Positions 21,416-31,539 of a stretch of DNA of 64,000 nt are shown here, in pieces. The stretch is taken from the NCBI RefSeq assembly GCF_008107685.1, contig NZ_VIRF01000058.1, positions 124,001 through 188,000 of the forward strand, in the 5' to 3' direction. The DNA is from Novosphingobium sp. BW1. GTDB taxonomy: Bacteria > Pseudomonadota > Alphaproteobacteria > Sphingomonadales > Sphingomonadaceae. The notes beneath the pieces were generated by a model that saw only the letters and a program-made list of their open reading frames with translations, was not told the DNA's origin and ran no database searches. A program made the position numbers and the translations under genes. Within the stretch, counting starts at the first letter, position 1. Each line of letters starts with the position of its first letter.

Positions 21416-21661
21416 GGTGCCGTTTCTCCTGTCGGCTGTTGGTGTACCGGCTGCGACCCCGGGTTTGGCTTCTTGTGAACGCCTCTTGCATCGAGCGTTC
21501 CGAGCCAGATGTCACATTAACATCCGTTATGGCTCTAAAACGCCATATGCCCTTCTCTTAGGACCATTCGAGGGCGGGGCAATCGGGGTTTGCGCACTGT
21601 TGCGTTTCGGGACTGGTGTGAGGGTGAAAGCTACCGCGCTTCAGCGCGCGGCGCATGCATG
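21416..21661. other. Intergenic region without recognisable gene
   Basis: About 250 bp between the small gene and the ribH terminator. It holds no convincing reading frame on either strand. It presumably contains the promoter for the leftward 54-codon gene, but I cannot pick out -35/-10 boxes with confidence. Confidence 0.4.
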
Positions 21662-21692
21662 AAAAAAGGCGCCGGGCCAAGGCCACGGCGCC
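21662..21692 (-). terminator. Rho-independent terminator after ribH
   Basis: On the minus strand an 11-12-bp GC-rich stem (21692-21681 with 21678-21668, one bulge) and a 2-nt connector are followed by six T (21667-21662). It is 28 bp past the ribH stop. Confidence 0.88.
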
Positions 21693-21720
21693 CTTCGCAA
21701 GGCAGAGGAGATGCCTTATC

Positions 21721-22143
21721 TTAGCGACCGAACTTGTCTTGCAGCTTGAGCAGGGCCAGTGCCGCCTTGGCCGCTTCGCCGCCCTTGTCCTTCTGCGCCG
21801 GATCGGCGCGGACGAGGGCCTGTTCTTCGTTCTCGACGGTCAGGATGCCGTTGCCGATGGCGATGCCGTCCATGGTCAGCGCCATGATGCCGCGCGCGCT
21901 TTCGCCTGCGACGATCTCGAAGTGGTAGGTCTCACCGCGGATCACAACGCCTATGGCGACATAGCCATCGTATTCACCGGCGCCGTCCGCGAGTGCGAGC
22001 GCGCCCGGGATTTCGAGTGCGCCGGGTACGGTGATGACATCGACCGAGTGCCCTTCGGCCTCCAGCGCCTTGCGGGCGCCTGCGACGAGCATGTCGTTGA
22101 GGTGGTCGTAGAAGCGGGCTTCGACGATTAGAAAACGAGCCAT
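21721..22143 (-). CDS. ribH: 6,7-dimethyl-8-ribityllumazine synthase
   Basis: A 140-residue lumazine synthase, the penultimate enzyme of riboflavin synthesis. It condenses the ribityl-pyrimidinedione with dihydroxybutanone phosphate. Motifs: [37 protein letters not shown] with the catalytic histidine, and [18 protein letters not shown]. Start chosen at [11 protein letters not shown] (22143). The upstream extension of the frame lies in ribB. It sits 13 bp after ribB in the same unit. The early [11 protein letters not shown] start resembles the RibH1/RibH2 variants of alphaproteobacteria. Confidence 0.95.
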   Translation of the reverse strand: MARFLIVEARFYDHLNDMLVAGARKALEAEGHSVDVITVPGALEIPGALALADGAGEYDGYVAIGVVIRGETYHFEIVAGESARGIMALTMDGIAIGNGILTVENEEQALVRADPAQKDKGGEAAKAALALLKLQDKFGR

Positions 22144-22156
22144 GGTGGTAGCTTCC

Positions 22157-23458
22157 TTAGCTTTCGCTGGACGTGATGGGGCGTTCGCCGACGATATCGA
22201 GGCCATAGCCTTCGAGCGCGACAAGCGAATGGCGGGTGTTGGTCAGGAGGATCATGTCGTGGATTCCCAGTTCGGCCAGGATCTGCGCGCCTACGCCGTA
22301 ATCGCGCAATTCCTCCAGGTCCGGATTCTTTCCATCGCGGAACTGGCGCTTGAGGTCCATCACTTCGGAGAAAGATTGCGACATCGGGCCGTTGATGACG
22401 ACGATGACTCCCGAGCCTTCCTCCGCGATGATCTTCATCGAGCGCTGCAGGAGGTCGGAGCGATCCTGCGATTCCTCGCCAAAGATGTCCACGAAGGTGG
22501 AGAGGGTGTGCATGCGCACCAGCGTCGGTTGCGCGGGGTCGATGCGTCCCTTGACCAGCGCGATGGTCTCATCTCCGGTCGCCCGGTTGTGGTAGCAGCA
22601 CGCCGTCCACAGGCCGCCGTAGCGGCTCGTGAAGGTGAGTTCGTTGGTCTTCTCGACCATGCGGTCGTGCTTGCGACGGTAGGCGATGAGATCGCGAATG
22701 GTGCCGATCTTGAGGTCGTGGAGGCGCGCGAAGCTGACGAGGTCGTCCATGCGGGCCATTGTCCCGTCGTCCTTCATGATCTCGCAGATCACGCCCGAGG
22801 GATTGAGGCCGGCCAGGCGCGAGATGTCGACTGCGGCCTCGGTATGGCCTGTGCGCACGAGAACGCCGCCATCACGCGCGCGCAGCGGGAAGACGTGGCC
22901 CGGGGTGACGATGTCGGCCTTGGACTTGGTGCCGTCGATGGCAACCGACACAGTGCGGGCACGGTCGCCTGCGGAAATGCCCGTGGTCACGCCTTCGCGC
23001 GCCTCGATCGAAGTGGTGAAGGCGGTCTCGTGCCGGGTGCCGTTGTGCTGGCTCATCAGATCGAGGCCGAGTTCGTCGACGCGCTGGTTTGTCAGCGACA
23101 GGCAGATGAGGCCGCGGCCGTGGGTGGCCATGAAGTTGATCGCGGCGGGCGTTGCCATCTGGGCCGGGATGACGAGGTCTCCCTCGTTCTCGCGGTCCTC
23201 GTCGTCAACGAGGATGAACATGCGGCCGTTGCGCGCCTCGTCGATGATCTCCTCGATGGGGACGAGGACGGGGGTCTCGTCGTTCGAGAAGAGCACGTGT
23301 TCGAGTTTTGCGAGGGTTTCGGTGGTGGGGTTCCAGCTATCCTCGGTGCAGTCGCGCAGGGTATTGGCGTGGAGACCAGCGGCGCGGGCAAGTCCGGCGC
23401 GGCTCATGCCGCCTTCGATGATGAGCTTGCGGACCTGGTCGATGACTTTGGAGGGCAT
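22157..23458 (-). CDS. ribB: 3,4-dihydroxy-2-butanone-4-phosphate synthase with HTH and degenerate GTP cyclohydrolase II domains
   Basis: A 433-residue three-part protein. Residues 1-56 form an XRE-like helix-turn-helix ([20 protein letters not shown]). Residues 60-260 are a complete DHBP synthase with the acidic motif [21 protein letters not shown] and [20 protein letters not shown]. Residues 265-433 resemble GTP cyclohydrolase II, but the GECLTGDxxxSxRCDCG zinc site is replaced by [18 protein letters not shown], so that activity is probably lost. The active function is thus making the four-carbon riboflavin precursor. ribH follows 13 bp downstream. No FMN riboswitch is visible upstream. The fused DNA-binding-like domain suggests dimerisation or autoregulation (inference). 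Confidence 0.93.
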   Translation of the reverse strand: MPSKVIDQVRKLIIEGGMSRAGLARAAGLHANTLRDCTEDSWNPTTETLAKLEHVLFSNDETPVLVPIEEIIDEARNGRMFILVDDEDRENEGDLVIPAQMATPAAINFMATHGRGLICLSLTNQRVDELGLDLMSQHNGTRHETAFTTSIEAREGVTTGISAGDRARTVSVAIDGTKSKADIVTPGHVFPLRARDGGVLVRTGHTEAAVDISRLAGLNPSGVICEIMKDDGTMARMDDLVSFARLHDLKIGTIRDLIAYRRKHDRMVEKTNELTFTSRYGGLWTACCYHNRATGDETIALVKGRIDPAQPTLVRMHTLSTFVDIFGEESQDRSDLLQRSMKIIAEEGSGVIVVINGPMSQSFSEVMDLKRQFRDGKNPDLEELRDYGVGAQILAELGIHDMILLTNTRHSLVALEGYGLDIVGERPITSSES

Positions 23459-23533
23459 TGGTCTTTCTCACATTACGATGTGTGGCTGTTAAGCCTTTGT
23501 CACATCGCAATGCAAGAGGTGAATATCCGATGT

Positions 23534-24577
23534 TCAGATATCGAGGCGTTGGCGTGCCCGTCGCGCGCGACGAACCTTGTGCTGCTCAAGATCTTCAAGC
23601 GTGGGGATCGTGTCATCGAGAATGTCGGCCAGAACCGCGCCGCGCTTGCCGGGAGGGCGTGCGCGGCCCGCGGTCGTGTCGCGGAATACCTGCCGCTCGA
23701 TCTCGGCGTTGAGCAGGGCACCCAATAGGACCCCGTAGGCCGAGAGGTAAAGCCACATCAGGAAGACAACGATGGCGGAAAGCGATCCGTATGTGGCGTT
23801 GTAGTCGCTGATATAGGCGACGTAGAACGAGAAGCCGAAGGAGATTGCCAGCCACAGGAAGGTCGCCAGCATCGCGCCGGGCGCGAGCCAGCGCCACTTG
23901 GCCGGGCGTCGGTCGGGCCCAAAGCGCATGATGAGGGCAAAGCCGCAGGTGCCAAGGATCAGCGCGGCGAGCCATGTCAGCCAAGTGAACAAGGTTGCGG
24001 TCGAGGTGCCAAGGTAGAACGAGGCCTGGCGTTGCAGCCAGGTGAAGACGCCGCCCGCCAGGACGCCGGTCAGTGCGATGAATACTGCGGCCAAGGTCAG
24101 GCTCGCGGCCCGGAAGGAAACCGCGATGGTGCCGCGCGTCTCGTGCTCCTCGTTGACGATATTGAGCGCGCTGATCATGCCGTTCGCCGCGCGCATACCA
24201 CCGAAAATGGCGAAAAACAGGGCGATGACGAGTGCAAGGCCGGTAACGCCGGAACTGGTCGAGACGATCTGGATGAGCTGGGCCTGAAGGACCTGCGCGA
24301 CTTCGGGTGGAACGACATCGACGATGCTCTGCATCTGCTTGCGCACGGTGTCGGCATCGCCGACGAGACCGTAGATCATCACCGTCGCGGCGATCAGCGG
24401 GGTTAGCGCGAGGAAGCAGTAGAACGCCAGTCCTCCTGCCAAAAGCCCCAACTCATGGAAGCCCGCCATGATCCACACCCTGCGTAGAATTCGCAGCCAG
24501 GCGCGGGGCGGCATTTGCAAGGGCCAGTTGGAATCCGCACCGGGCGGGGCGTCGGGGGGGAGATAGTCCTCAGTCAT
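23534..24577 (-). CDS. YihY/BrkB-family inner-membrane protein
   Basis: A 347-residue membrane protein of the YihY/virulence factor BrkB family. It shows about six hydrophobic helices: ELGLLAGGLAFYCFLALTPLIAATVMIYGLVG near residue 43, ALVIALFFAIFGGMRAANGMI, AVFIALTGVLAGGVF, LAALILGTCGFALIMRF, and YGSLSAIVVFLMWLYLSAYGVLLGALLNAEIERQ near the C-terminus, the latter a family signature. The tail is basic and soluble. Often called a ribonuclease BN in old annotations, which is now known to be wrong. The true function is unsettled. Monocistronic, 75 bp before ribB. Confidence 0.92.
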   Translation of the reverse strand: MTEDYLPPDAPPGADSNWPLQMPPRAWLRILRRVWIMAGFHELGLLAGGLAFYCFLALTPLIAATVMIYGLVGDADTVRKQMQSIVDVVPPEVAQVLQAQLIQIVSTSSGVTGLALVIALFFAIFGGMRAANGMISALNIVNEEHETRGTIAVSFRAASLTLAAVFIALTGVLAGGVFTWLQRQASFYLGTSTATLFTWLTWLAALILGTCGFALIMRFGPDRRPAKWRWLAPGAMLATFLWLAISFGFSFYVAYISDYNATYGSLSAIVVFLMWLYLSAYGVLLGALLNAEIERQVFRDTTAGRARPPGKRGAVLADILDDTIPTLEDLEQHKVRRARRARQRLDI

Positions 24578-24657
24578 GCGCTAACAAACTGAACGGGAAC
24601 CATTGTGGTTGCAATGCGATAAGGGTTATCGGCAGTGTGGACACGGCCTTGGTGCGC

Positions 24658-26994
24658 ATGGGGACAGAAACAGCGTTGTTTATGAATGGACTAAGCGATA
24701 CACCTTGCCTCCGTACCCGAACCAGGGGGGGACGTGTTATCCGCTGCGGCTGCGCACTTCTGTCACTTTCGATCGGCTTGGCCTACGCCGCGCCCGTTCT
24801 GGCGCAGGAAGGGCAGGCGCCGAACGATGCGGCCACTCAGGAACGTGCCGAGGCGCCGTCCTCGCTGAAGGCGGGGGCCATGGATGTGCCCGCTCTGCCG
24901 GACGCGTCTGGTCTGCCCGAGGTCGAACCCGTCATCGATGACGAGGAATTCAATTCCCGCGTGCCCGATCTGAGCGCGAGCAAGGATCCTGAACTCGACA
25001 AGCCGCTTGAATCGATCGCTGATTTCGAGCGTCGCATGGCCGGAGAAGCCGAGAGTGAGGGAGCGTTTGCGTCAGAGGTTCCCGGGCAGACCGTGCAGTC
25101 GCTTCCAGAGGATGCGCAGACTGTCAGCCAGATCGAAGGCGCGCCCATTCGCGATTCCGAGCTCAGCGAGCCCTTGCCTCCGCTTGACCAGTTTGAGGTG
25201 ACCCCGGTCGAATTTGCCGAGGAAGGAAGTGACGAGGAGCAGGGCGAAGTGCGCTACCGCGTCGAGCTCGATGGGCTTGAAAGCGCGGACGCTGAAAGCC
25301 CCACGGCGATCAAGAGCATGTTCAACTCGCTCTCCGTCCTTGAGAAGGGCGATGGCAAGGCGAATAATACGGCCATGGTCTCAGCGCGCCTCGAGGAGGA
25401 TGCGCAGCTTCTCCAGACCCTGCTCGAGGCTGAGGGCTGGTATACCCCGCGCATCCGTACGCGACTTGCCCCTGCGCGTGACAGCGACGAGGGCGATCTC
25501 ACCGCGCGCATTTCGGTGGTCCCAGGGCAGCGCTTCACATTCTCGGATATCGTGATCAAGGCCGATCCGACCGAGCCGCAAGGTCTGATCGCGGACAACA
25601 TGCCGCTCAAGCTCGGAGAGCCGATTGTTGCGCAACGCGTGCAGGGCGCTGAAGCGCGCGTGGCGGTCGCCCTGCCGCAGAACGGTTATCCTTTTGCGAA
25701 GGTTGGCCAGCGTGACATTCTGCTCGATCGCGATACGGGAGATGGCGTTTACACGCTGCCCGTCACGATCGGTCCGCGCGGACGCTTCGGGGGTATTACG
25801 ACCGATGGCGACACGGCCTTCGATGCCGAGCACGTGGGTGTGCTGGCGCGTTTCGAAGAGGGCGATCTCTACGACAGCCGCATGGTAGATGACCTGCGCA
25901 AGGCACTCATTGGTACGAGCCTGTTCTCGACCGTCGCGGTTGAACCCGAGCAGACCGGAGAGGTGCTGGAGGACGGCACCGAAGCGGTGCGCCTCCACGT
26001 CAAGCAGGAGAAGGGGCCTGCGCGCACGATCGCCGGTTCGCTCGGGTATGCGGCCGGTGAAGGCATCACCGCGCAGGCGGCCTGGACCCATCGCAACATG
26101 TTTCCGCCCGAAGGCGCTGTCAGCTTCAACGCAATCCTCGGCACGCAGCAGATGGGGCTTGGCAGTACCTTCCGCCGCTCCAATGCGGGGCAACGCGACC
26201 GCACGCTCGAACTCACAGCCGAGGGCTTTTATAACGATTACGACGCCTACGATGCCTACACCGGACGTCTGGCCGCGCGCATCAGTCGCGATTCCACGCC
26301 CTTGTGGCAGAAGCGGCTGACCTATGGCGCCGGTGTCGAGCTGATCGGTACGGCCGAGACCGACTATCGCCCGGAAACGGGCGATCGCAGCCGCCGCACC
26401 TACTATATCGCGGGCGTCAACGGGCAGCTGGGATGGGACACTTCCGACAGCCTCCTCGATCCGACCAAAGGCTTCCGACTGACGACCCTGATCCAGCCCG
26501 AGGCGACCCTCAACAAGGGGTTCAATCCCTACCTTCGCGCGCGCATCGATGGCTCGGCCTACTACCCGGTGACGGACAGCCTGGTGATCGCCGGGCGCGT
26601 GCGGTTCGGCACGATCCAGGGGGTCGGTCTGTTCGATCTCGCGCCCTCGCGGCGCCTCTATGCCGGCGGCGGCGGTTCGGTGCGCGGTTTCAGCTATCAG
26701 GGACTTGGCGAACAGGCCCCTGATGACCGTCCGGTCGGTGGCCGCAGCCTCAATGAGGGCTCCATCGAGGCGCGCTACCGCTTCGGCAACTACGGCGTCG
26801 TTGCCTTTGTCGATGCGGGCCAGGCCTATCGCGAGACCATGCCCCAGTTCAACGATATCCGTTACGGCGTGGGTATCGGCGGTCGCTTCTACACCAATTT
26901 CGGGCCGATGCGTTTTGATGTGGCGACGCCCATCAACCGCCGTCCAGGAGAATCTTCCATCAACGTCTATGTCTCCATCGGGCAGGCCTTCTGA
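24658..26994 (+). CDS. tamA: TamA-like outer-membrane assembly protein
   Basis: An Omp85-family barrel protein that works with TamB in moving proteins or phospholipids to the outer membrane. From the ATG at 24658 there are 778 residues, with a signal region ending APVLAQ. Other in-frame starts are GTG 24637 and ATG 24682. About 180 acidic residues of low complexity follow. POTRA domains run from roughly residue 190 (LLEAEGWYTPRIRTRL, VVPGQRFTFSDIVIKAD). The C-terminal barrel contains the LFDLAPSRRLYAGGGGSVRGFSYQ Omp85 loop motif and ends in a TTINVYVSIGQAF-like final strand (SSINVYVSIGQAF). The stop overlaps the tamB start in TGATG. Confidence 0.93.
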   Translation: MGTETALFMNGLSDTPCLRTRTRGGRVIRCGCALLSLSIGLAYAAPVLAQEGQAPNDAATQERAEAPSSLKAGAMDVPALPDASGLPEVEPVIDDEEFNSRVPDLSASKDPELDKPLESIADFERRMAGEAESEGAFASEVPGQTVQSLPEDAQTVSQIEGAPIRDSELSEPLPPLDQFEVTPVEFAEEGSDEEQGEVRYRVELDGLESADAESPTAIKSMFNSLSVLEKGDGKANNTAMVSARLEEDAQLLQTLLEAEGWYTPRIRTRLAPARDSDEGDLTARISVVPGQRFTFSDIVIKADPTEPQGLIADNMPLKLGEPIVAQRVQGAEARVAVALPQNGYPFAKVGQRDILLDRDTGDGVYTLPVTIGPRGRFGGITTDGDTAFDAEHVGVLARFEEGDLYDSRMVDDLRKALIGTSLFSTVAVEPEQTGEVLEDGTEAVRLHVKQEKGPARTIAGSLGYAAGEGITAQAAWTHRNMFPPEGAVSFNAILGTQQMGLGSTFRRSNAGQRDRTLELTAEGFYNDYDAYDAYTGRLAARISRDSTPLWQKRLTYGAGVELIGTAETDYRPETGDRSRRTYYIAGVNGQLGWDTSDSLLDPTKGFRLTTLIQPEATLNKGFNPYLRARIDGSAYYPVTDSLVIAGRVRFGTIQGVGLFDLAPSRRLYAGGGGSVRGFSYQGLGEQAPDDRPVGGRSLNEGSIEARYRFGNYGVVAFVDAGQAYRETMPQFNDIRYGVGIGGRFYTNFGPMRFDVATPINRRPGESSINVYVSIGQAF

Positions 26995-29900
26995 TGGCCC
27001 AGGACGAACTTCCCGACACCGGCGAAACCGACATCGTGGACACCTCCCCGACGAAGCCGAGCCTTTGGCATCGCACGCGCCTACGCCTCGTGAAGACGGT
27101 CGTGGCCGCAGTTCTGGGCATCGTGGCGCTTGTCGCGGCCGTGATCTTCGGCATCGACACGGGGCCCGGGCATCGCTTCGTGGCCGAGCAGATCGCCGGC
27201 CTTACCTTCGAGAACGGCATGCGGCTTCGCGTGGGCCGCATCGAGGGCTCCCTCTACGGCGAGATGACCCTGCATGACCTCTCGGTGCGCGATACGAAGG
27301 GCGAATTCCTCTTCTCGCCCGAGATCCATGTCGACTGGCGGCCCTTTGCCTATCTCCAGAGCCACGTCGATGTGCGCAGCGCGACGGCGCAGCAGATGGT
27401 TCTGCGCCGCGTGCCGGTGTTCAAGGAAACCCCGCCGAGCGAAGGGCCGCTGCTCCCCGATCTCGATATCGACATCGGTGAGCTGCGGATCGACCGTTTC
27501 ATTGCCGAGGCGCCGGTATCGGGCGAACGGCGGATCATGGCGCTTTCGGGTAAGACGCATATTTCCGATGGCCGGGCCATCGTCGATGCCAAGGGCGCGA
27601 CGATCCCGATAGAGGGTAAGGAGGGGGGCGATAGTTTCCTCGTGAAACTTGACGCTCAGCCTGCGAAGAACCGCCTTGGTATTGATCTGGATTTGAAAGC
27701 ACCCACGCAGGGCGTCATTGCCGCGCTTGCCGGTTTCACGCAGCCCATGGACCTGGCGTTGACCGGCAAGGGTGACTGGGTGAGCTGGGATGGGGCGCTT
27801 GAGGGCACCTATGGCGGCGCACCTCTTGCGGATCTCGCCCTTCGCGCGCGCAAAGGCACTTTTCAGGTCCGTGGCAACACGCAGGTCGCACGTCTCTTCG
27901 AAGGTCCGACGGCGGCACTGCTGGGGCCGATCACCCGGTTCGATGTGACCGCGGCGCTGGCCGAGGGCAGCATGGCGCTCCAGGGGCAGGTCAGCAGTGA
28001 TGCTTTCCGTCTCGTGCCTGCGGGCCGGATTGACCTGTCCGACAATACCTTCGAGGATTTCACGCTGGACTTCACCTTGCTCAGCCCTTCGGTGCTGGCC
28101 GAGAACCTGCACGGTTCGGGGGTCGATGCCCATCTCGCGCTGAATGGCGCCTTTGCGACGCCCTCGGTGGACTATGAAATCACCGCCGCGCGCCTGGTCA
28201 TGAACGACATGGGCCTGCAGGGCTTCGCCGCCCGCGGCGCGGCGACGGTCGATGCCGAGCGGATACTCATTCCTGTCTCGGCGCGCGTCGCCCGCATCAC
28301 GGGGCTCGACGCGGTCGCCGGCGGGACCCTTGAGCAGGTGCGCCTTGATGGCGATGTCGCGATCAAGGGAACGCGCATCCTCTCGGACAACATGCGCCTG
28401 CGTTCTGACCGCATTGATGCCGGGCTGCTTCTGGCGGCCGATATGGGCGAGGGCTTCTATACCGGCGCGCTCGATGGACGGATCGACAATTACGAGCTTT
28501 CCAGCGTTGGCATCTTCACGATCAATGCCGACATGGAGCTGAAGGGGGAGGGCGCGAATTATGGCCTCGACGGTACGGTCAAGGCGCGTTCGACCAAGCT
28601 TCTGAACGAGAACGTCGCGACCTACCTTGGCGGCGATTTCGCGGTGTCCTCGCGCGTGCGCTACGGCGCCGATGGTGTGGCGCGCTTTTCCAATGTCAAT
28701 CTGACCGCGCCCTATCTCAAAGTGCGTGGCGGATCGGGCCTGTGGTCGCCTGATGGTCGTATTGCGTTCAACGCGGATGGCACGTCCGAGCAGTACGGCG
28801 CAATTGCGGTACGGGTAAAGGGCACCATGACCGATCCGGACGCGCGCCTCACGGCCGAACGGCCGGGGCTGGGCATCGGTCTTGCCAATGTCGATGCGCG
28901 CGTGACCGGGGCGAAGGGCGGCTATCGTCTCGATATGGCGAGCGATACCGATTATGGACCGCTTAGGGCCGACGTCACACTGGAAATGGCCAAGGCCATG
29001 GCGGTCCAGATCAATTCCGCCACGCTTTCAGGAATCGATTTCGCCGGGCGCCTTGTCCAGACCGCCAGTGGACCTTTTGCCGGTCAGCTGAGCGCCTCAG
29101 GCAACGGGGTCGGCGGCAAGGTCGACCTTGCGGCGGACGGCGAATATCAGGCAGCGAAGTTCAACCTGCGCGCCAAGGATACGGTGTTCCAAGGGCCTGC
29201 AAACCTCACCATCGGATCGGCTATCATTGATGGGCGTGCGGTGCTCTACGATCAGCCGCTCCTTGTCGCCGATGCGCAGGTGTCGGGCGTCAGCATGGGC
29301 GATTACAACCTGGCCGCAGGCCGCGTGCTGATCGATTACCGCGACGGTGCCGGCAAGGCGAAGGGGTTGATCGAGGGCGTGAGCGGCATTCCCTTCCGGC
29401 TTGGCTTCAACGCCGAGATGCAGCCCGAATTGTGGCGTGTGGCCCTGCGCGGTCGTATGCGTGGGCAAACCGTCAAGACGATCAACCCGGCCCGCATTGC
29501 GATCAAGGAGGATGGCTACGAGCTTCTTCCCAGCGCCGTCTCGATTGGTGGAGGCACGTTGCGCCTCTCAGGTGATTATGGCGCGGGCATGTCTCTCAAG
29601 GCGCGGCTCGAAGGGCTTGATGTCGCCATGGCCAATGCCTTCATGCCCGGCCTCGGTCTTGGGGGCACGGTCAATGGCAGCGTCGATTTTGAGCAGGAGA
29701 ATGCCGCAGCCTTCCCGCAGGCCGACGCACGCCTGACGCTTGCGAACTTCACGCGAACCAGCTCGAGCACTGTCAGCGAGCCGGTCAACATGAATCTGGT
29801 CGGCAAGCTGCTTGCCGACGGCGCGGAAGTGCGTTCGGTCGTACGTCGCCGGGGCAGCGTGATTGGCCGTATGGCCGCCAATCTGCGCCCGCTTCCGGCG

Positions 29901-31244
29901 AGCGAAGGTCCGTGGATGACGCGGCTTGTCGATGCGCCCCTGAGCGGTGGAATCCGCTATAACGGGCCTGCTGCGACGCTGTTTTCCTTTGCAGGCCAGC
30001 CTGGTCAGTCGCTGACGGGCTCGGTGGGTCTGGCTGCGGACTTTTCCTGCAAGCTCATGGCCCCCTGTCTGAAAGGCGTGGTGAAGGGCCGGGGGCTCAC
30101 CTATGAGAACCAGGCCTACGGTACACGCCTTTCGGAGATGGATCTGGAAGGTGCCTTTACGGGGGACCGCTTTGCTCTGCGCTCGCTGAGTGGCAAGGCT
30201 GGAGATGGCACGATCCAGGCAAGCGGCTTTATCAGCCTGTCGGCGGAAGGCGGCTATCCGATGGATATCCAGGTCGAACTCGACGACGCGCGCCTGGCCA
30301 AGAGCAGTTCGCTGTCCGCCAGCGCCAGCGGTTCGCTGCGCTTCCAGAAGAAGCCGAGCGAAACGCCGCTCCTGTCGGGTGAAATCCGGCTTCCCGAAAC
30401 GCGCTATCAGATCGTGATGGACAGCGTTTCCGAAGTGCCCAAGTTGACCGGCGTGCGCTTTAAGCCGCGTCGTGGTCCGGTTCGCGTGACGGGCGACGAG
30501 GAAGCGGAAAGCATGGCGGGCGCCTTCGGCAACATTCGTCTCGACCTTCATCTGGTCGCGCCCGAGAAGCTCTATGTTTCCGGCATGGGCCTGGAATCGG
30601 AGTGGTCGGCCGACTTCACCATCAATGGCACCAGCAGCGAGCCGACAATGGCTGGCCAAGTCGAGCTTGTCCGCGGTACCCTAGGCTTCGCGGGACGCTC
30701 CTTCGATCTTAGTGAAGGTCTCGTCACCTTCAATGGCGGCCGGACTATCGACCCCACGGTTGCCATTACTGCGACCGAATCGATCGAGGATGTCCAGGTG
30801 AGCGTGATTGTCTCGGGCCAGGCTTACGATCCGCAGTTCGACTTCAATTCCTCGCCCAGTCTGCCCGATGATGAAATCGTCTCGCGCATTCTGTTCGGCA
30901 GTTCCGTGGCGAACCTGTCGGCCATCCAGGCCGTGCAACTGGCCTCCTCGCTTAACTCGCTGCGGGCTTCAGGGGGCGGTCTGAACCCGCTCGGATCGCT
31001 GCGCTCGGCGACCGGCGTAGACCGGCTTCGGATCTTGGGTGCGGATGAGGACAGCGGGCGCGGAACGGCGCTTGCCGCTGGTCAGTACCTGACCGATGAC
31101 ATTTACGTCGAACTCATTACCGATGCTCGTGGGTTCACCGCCACGCAGCTGGAGGTCAGCGTGACCAACTGGCTTTCGGTACTGAGCCAGGCGGGTGGTT
31201 CGGGCGTCAACAGCGTCAATGTGCGCATCCGGAAGGATTACTGA
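26994..31244 (+). CDS. tamB: TamB translocation/assembly protein
   Basis: A 1416-residue DUF490/AsmA-like protein. A cytoplasmic N-terminus leads to one membrane helix (VVAAVLGIVALVAAVIFGID, residues about 37-56), then a very long beta-rich periplasmic region expected to form a hydrophobic groove. The conserved C-terminal TamB domain is at about residues 1080-1416, with VRGTLGFAGRSFDLSEGLVTF, LPDDEIVSRILFGSS and GVDRLRILGADEDSGRGTAL. It bridges inner and outer membranes with TamA, whose gene immediately precedes and overlaps it by 1 bp. A small lipoprotein gene is coupled to its stop. Confidence 0.95.
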   Translation: MAQDELPDTGETDIVDTSPTKPSLWHRTRLRLVKTVVAAVLGIVALVAAVIFGIDTGPGHRFVAEQIAGLTFENGMRLRVGRIEGSLYGEMTLHDLSVRDTKGEFLFSPEIHVDWRPFAYLQSHVDVRSATAQQMVLRRVPVFKETPPSEGPLLPDLDIDIGELRIDRFIAEAPVSGERRIMALSGKTHISDGRAIVDAKGATIPIEGKEGGDSFLVKLDAQPAKNRLGIDLDLKAPTQGVIAALAGFTQPMDLALTGKGDWVSWDGALEGTYGGAPLADLALRARKGTFQVRGNTQVARLFEGPTAALLGPITRFDVTAALAEGSMALQGQVSSDAFRLVPAGRIDLSDNTFEDFTLDFTLLSPSVLAENLHGSGVDAHLALNGAFATPSVDYEITAARLVMNDMGLQGFAARGAATVDAERILIPVSARVARITGLDAVAGGTLEQVRLDGDVAIKGTRILSDNMRLRSDRIDAGLLLAADMGEGFYTGALDGRIDNYELSSVGIFTINADMELKGEGANYGLDGTVKARSTKLLNENVATYLGGDFAVSSRVRYGADGVARFSNVNLTAPYLKVRGGSGLWSPDGRIAFNADGTSEQYGAIAVRVKGTMTDPDARLTAERPGLGIGLANVDARVTGAKGGYRLDMASDTDYGPLRADVTLEMAKAMAVQINSATLSGIDFAGRLVQTASGPFAGQLSASGNGVGGKVDLAADGEYQAAKFNLRAKDTVFQGPANLTIGSAIIDGRAVLYDQPLLVADAQVSGVSMGDYNLAAGRVLIDYRDGAGKAKGLIEGVSGIPFRLGFNAEMQPELWRVALRGRMRGQTVKTINPARIAIKEDGYELLPSAVSIGGGTLRLSGDYGAGMSLKARLEGLDVAMANAFMPGLGLGGTVNGSVDFEQENAAAFPQADARLTLANFTRTSSSTVSEPVNMNLVGKLLADGAEVRSVVRRRGSVIGRMAANLRPLPASEGPWMTRLVDAPLSGGIRYNGPAATLFSFAGQPGQSLTGSVGLAADFSCKLMAPCLKGVVKGRGLTYENQAYGTRLSEMDLEGAFTGDRFALRSLSGKAGDGTIQASGFISLSAEGGYPMDIQVELDDARLAKSSSLSASASGSLRFQKKPSETPLLSGEIRLPETRYQIVMDSVSEVPKLTGVRFKPRRGPVRVTGDEEAESMAGAFGNIRLDLHLVAPEKLYVSGMGLESEWSADFTINGTSSEPTMAGQVELVRGTLGFAGRSFDLSEGLVTFNGGRTIDPTVAITATESIEDVQVSVIVSGQAYDPQFDFNSSPSLPDDEIVSRILFGSSVANLSAIQAVQLASSLNSLRASGGGLNPLGSLRSATGVDRLRILGADEDSGRGTALAAGQYLTDDIYVELITDARGFTATQLEVSVTNWLSVLSQAGGSGVNSVNVRIRKDY

Positions 31245-31462
31245 TGCCGCGATGTGCTTTTGTCTGGCGCACCTTGGCACTGGCGGCAGGGGCGGGCTTG
31301 CTCGGCGCCTGCCAGCAGGAGCCCGCGTTCGAGGAACGGTACGAGTACGCCACGAAGCGCATTGAAGCGAGCAGCAAGGCCATTGATTCGCAGCTGGCCG
31401 GTTCGGCACCTACGGTCGCCCCTGAGCATAGCAAGGGCCTTGCCACGGCGCCAATCAGGTAG
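31244..31462 (+). CDS. Small lipoprotein coupled to tamB
   Basis: A 72-residue predicted lipoprotein: MPRCAFVWRTLALAAGAGLLGAC, lipobox LGAC with acylated Cys23, then a short charged helix (EERYEYATKRIEASSKAIDSQL). Its ATG overlaps the tamB stop in TGATG. No family recognised. Position suggests an accessory of the TamA/TamB assembly system (inference). Confidence 0.72.
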   Translation: MPRCAFVWRTLALAAGAGLLGACQQEPAFEERYEYATKRIEASSKAIDSQLAGSAPTVAPEHSKGLATAPIR

Positions 31463-31539
31463 GCCTGAGGCAACATCGTGTTTAACATGCCCTTGCTATC
31501 GATTGCAGAACAAGGTCGCGCATCACGAAAGGTTTGGGA

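Noticed and set aside
23459..23533. FMN riboswitch upstream of ribB
   Set aside because: The gap to the preceding gene is only 75 bp and lacks the conserved RFN core.
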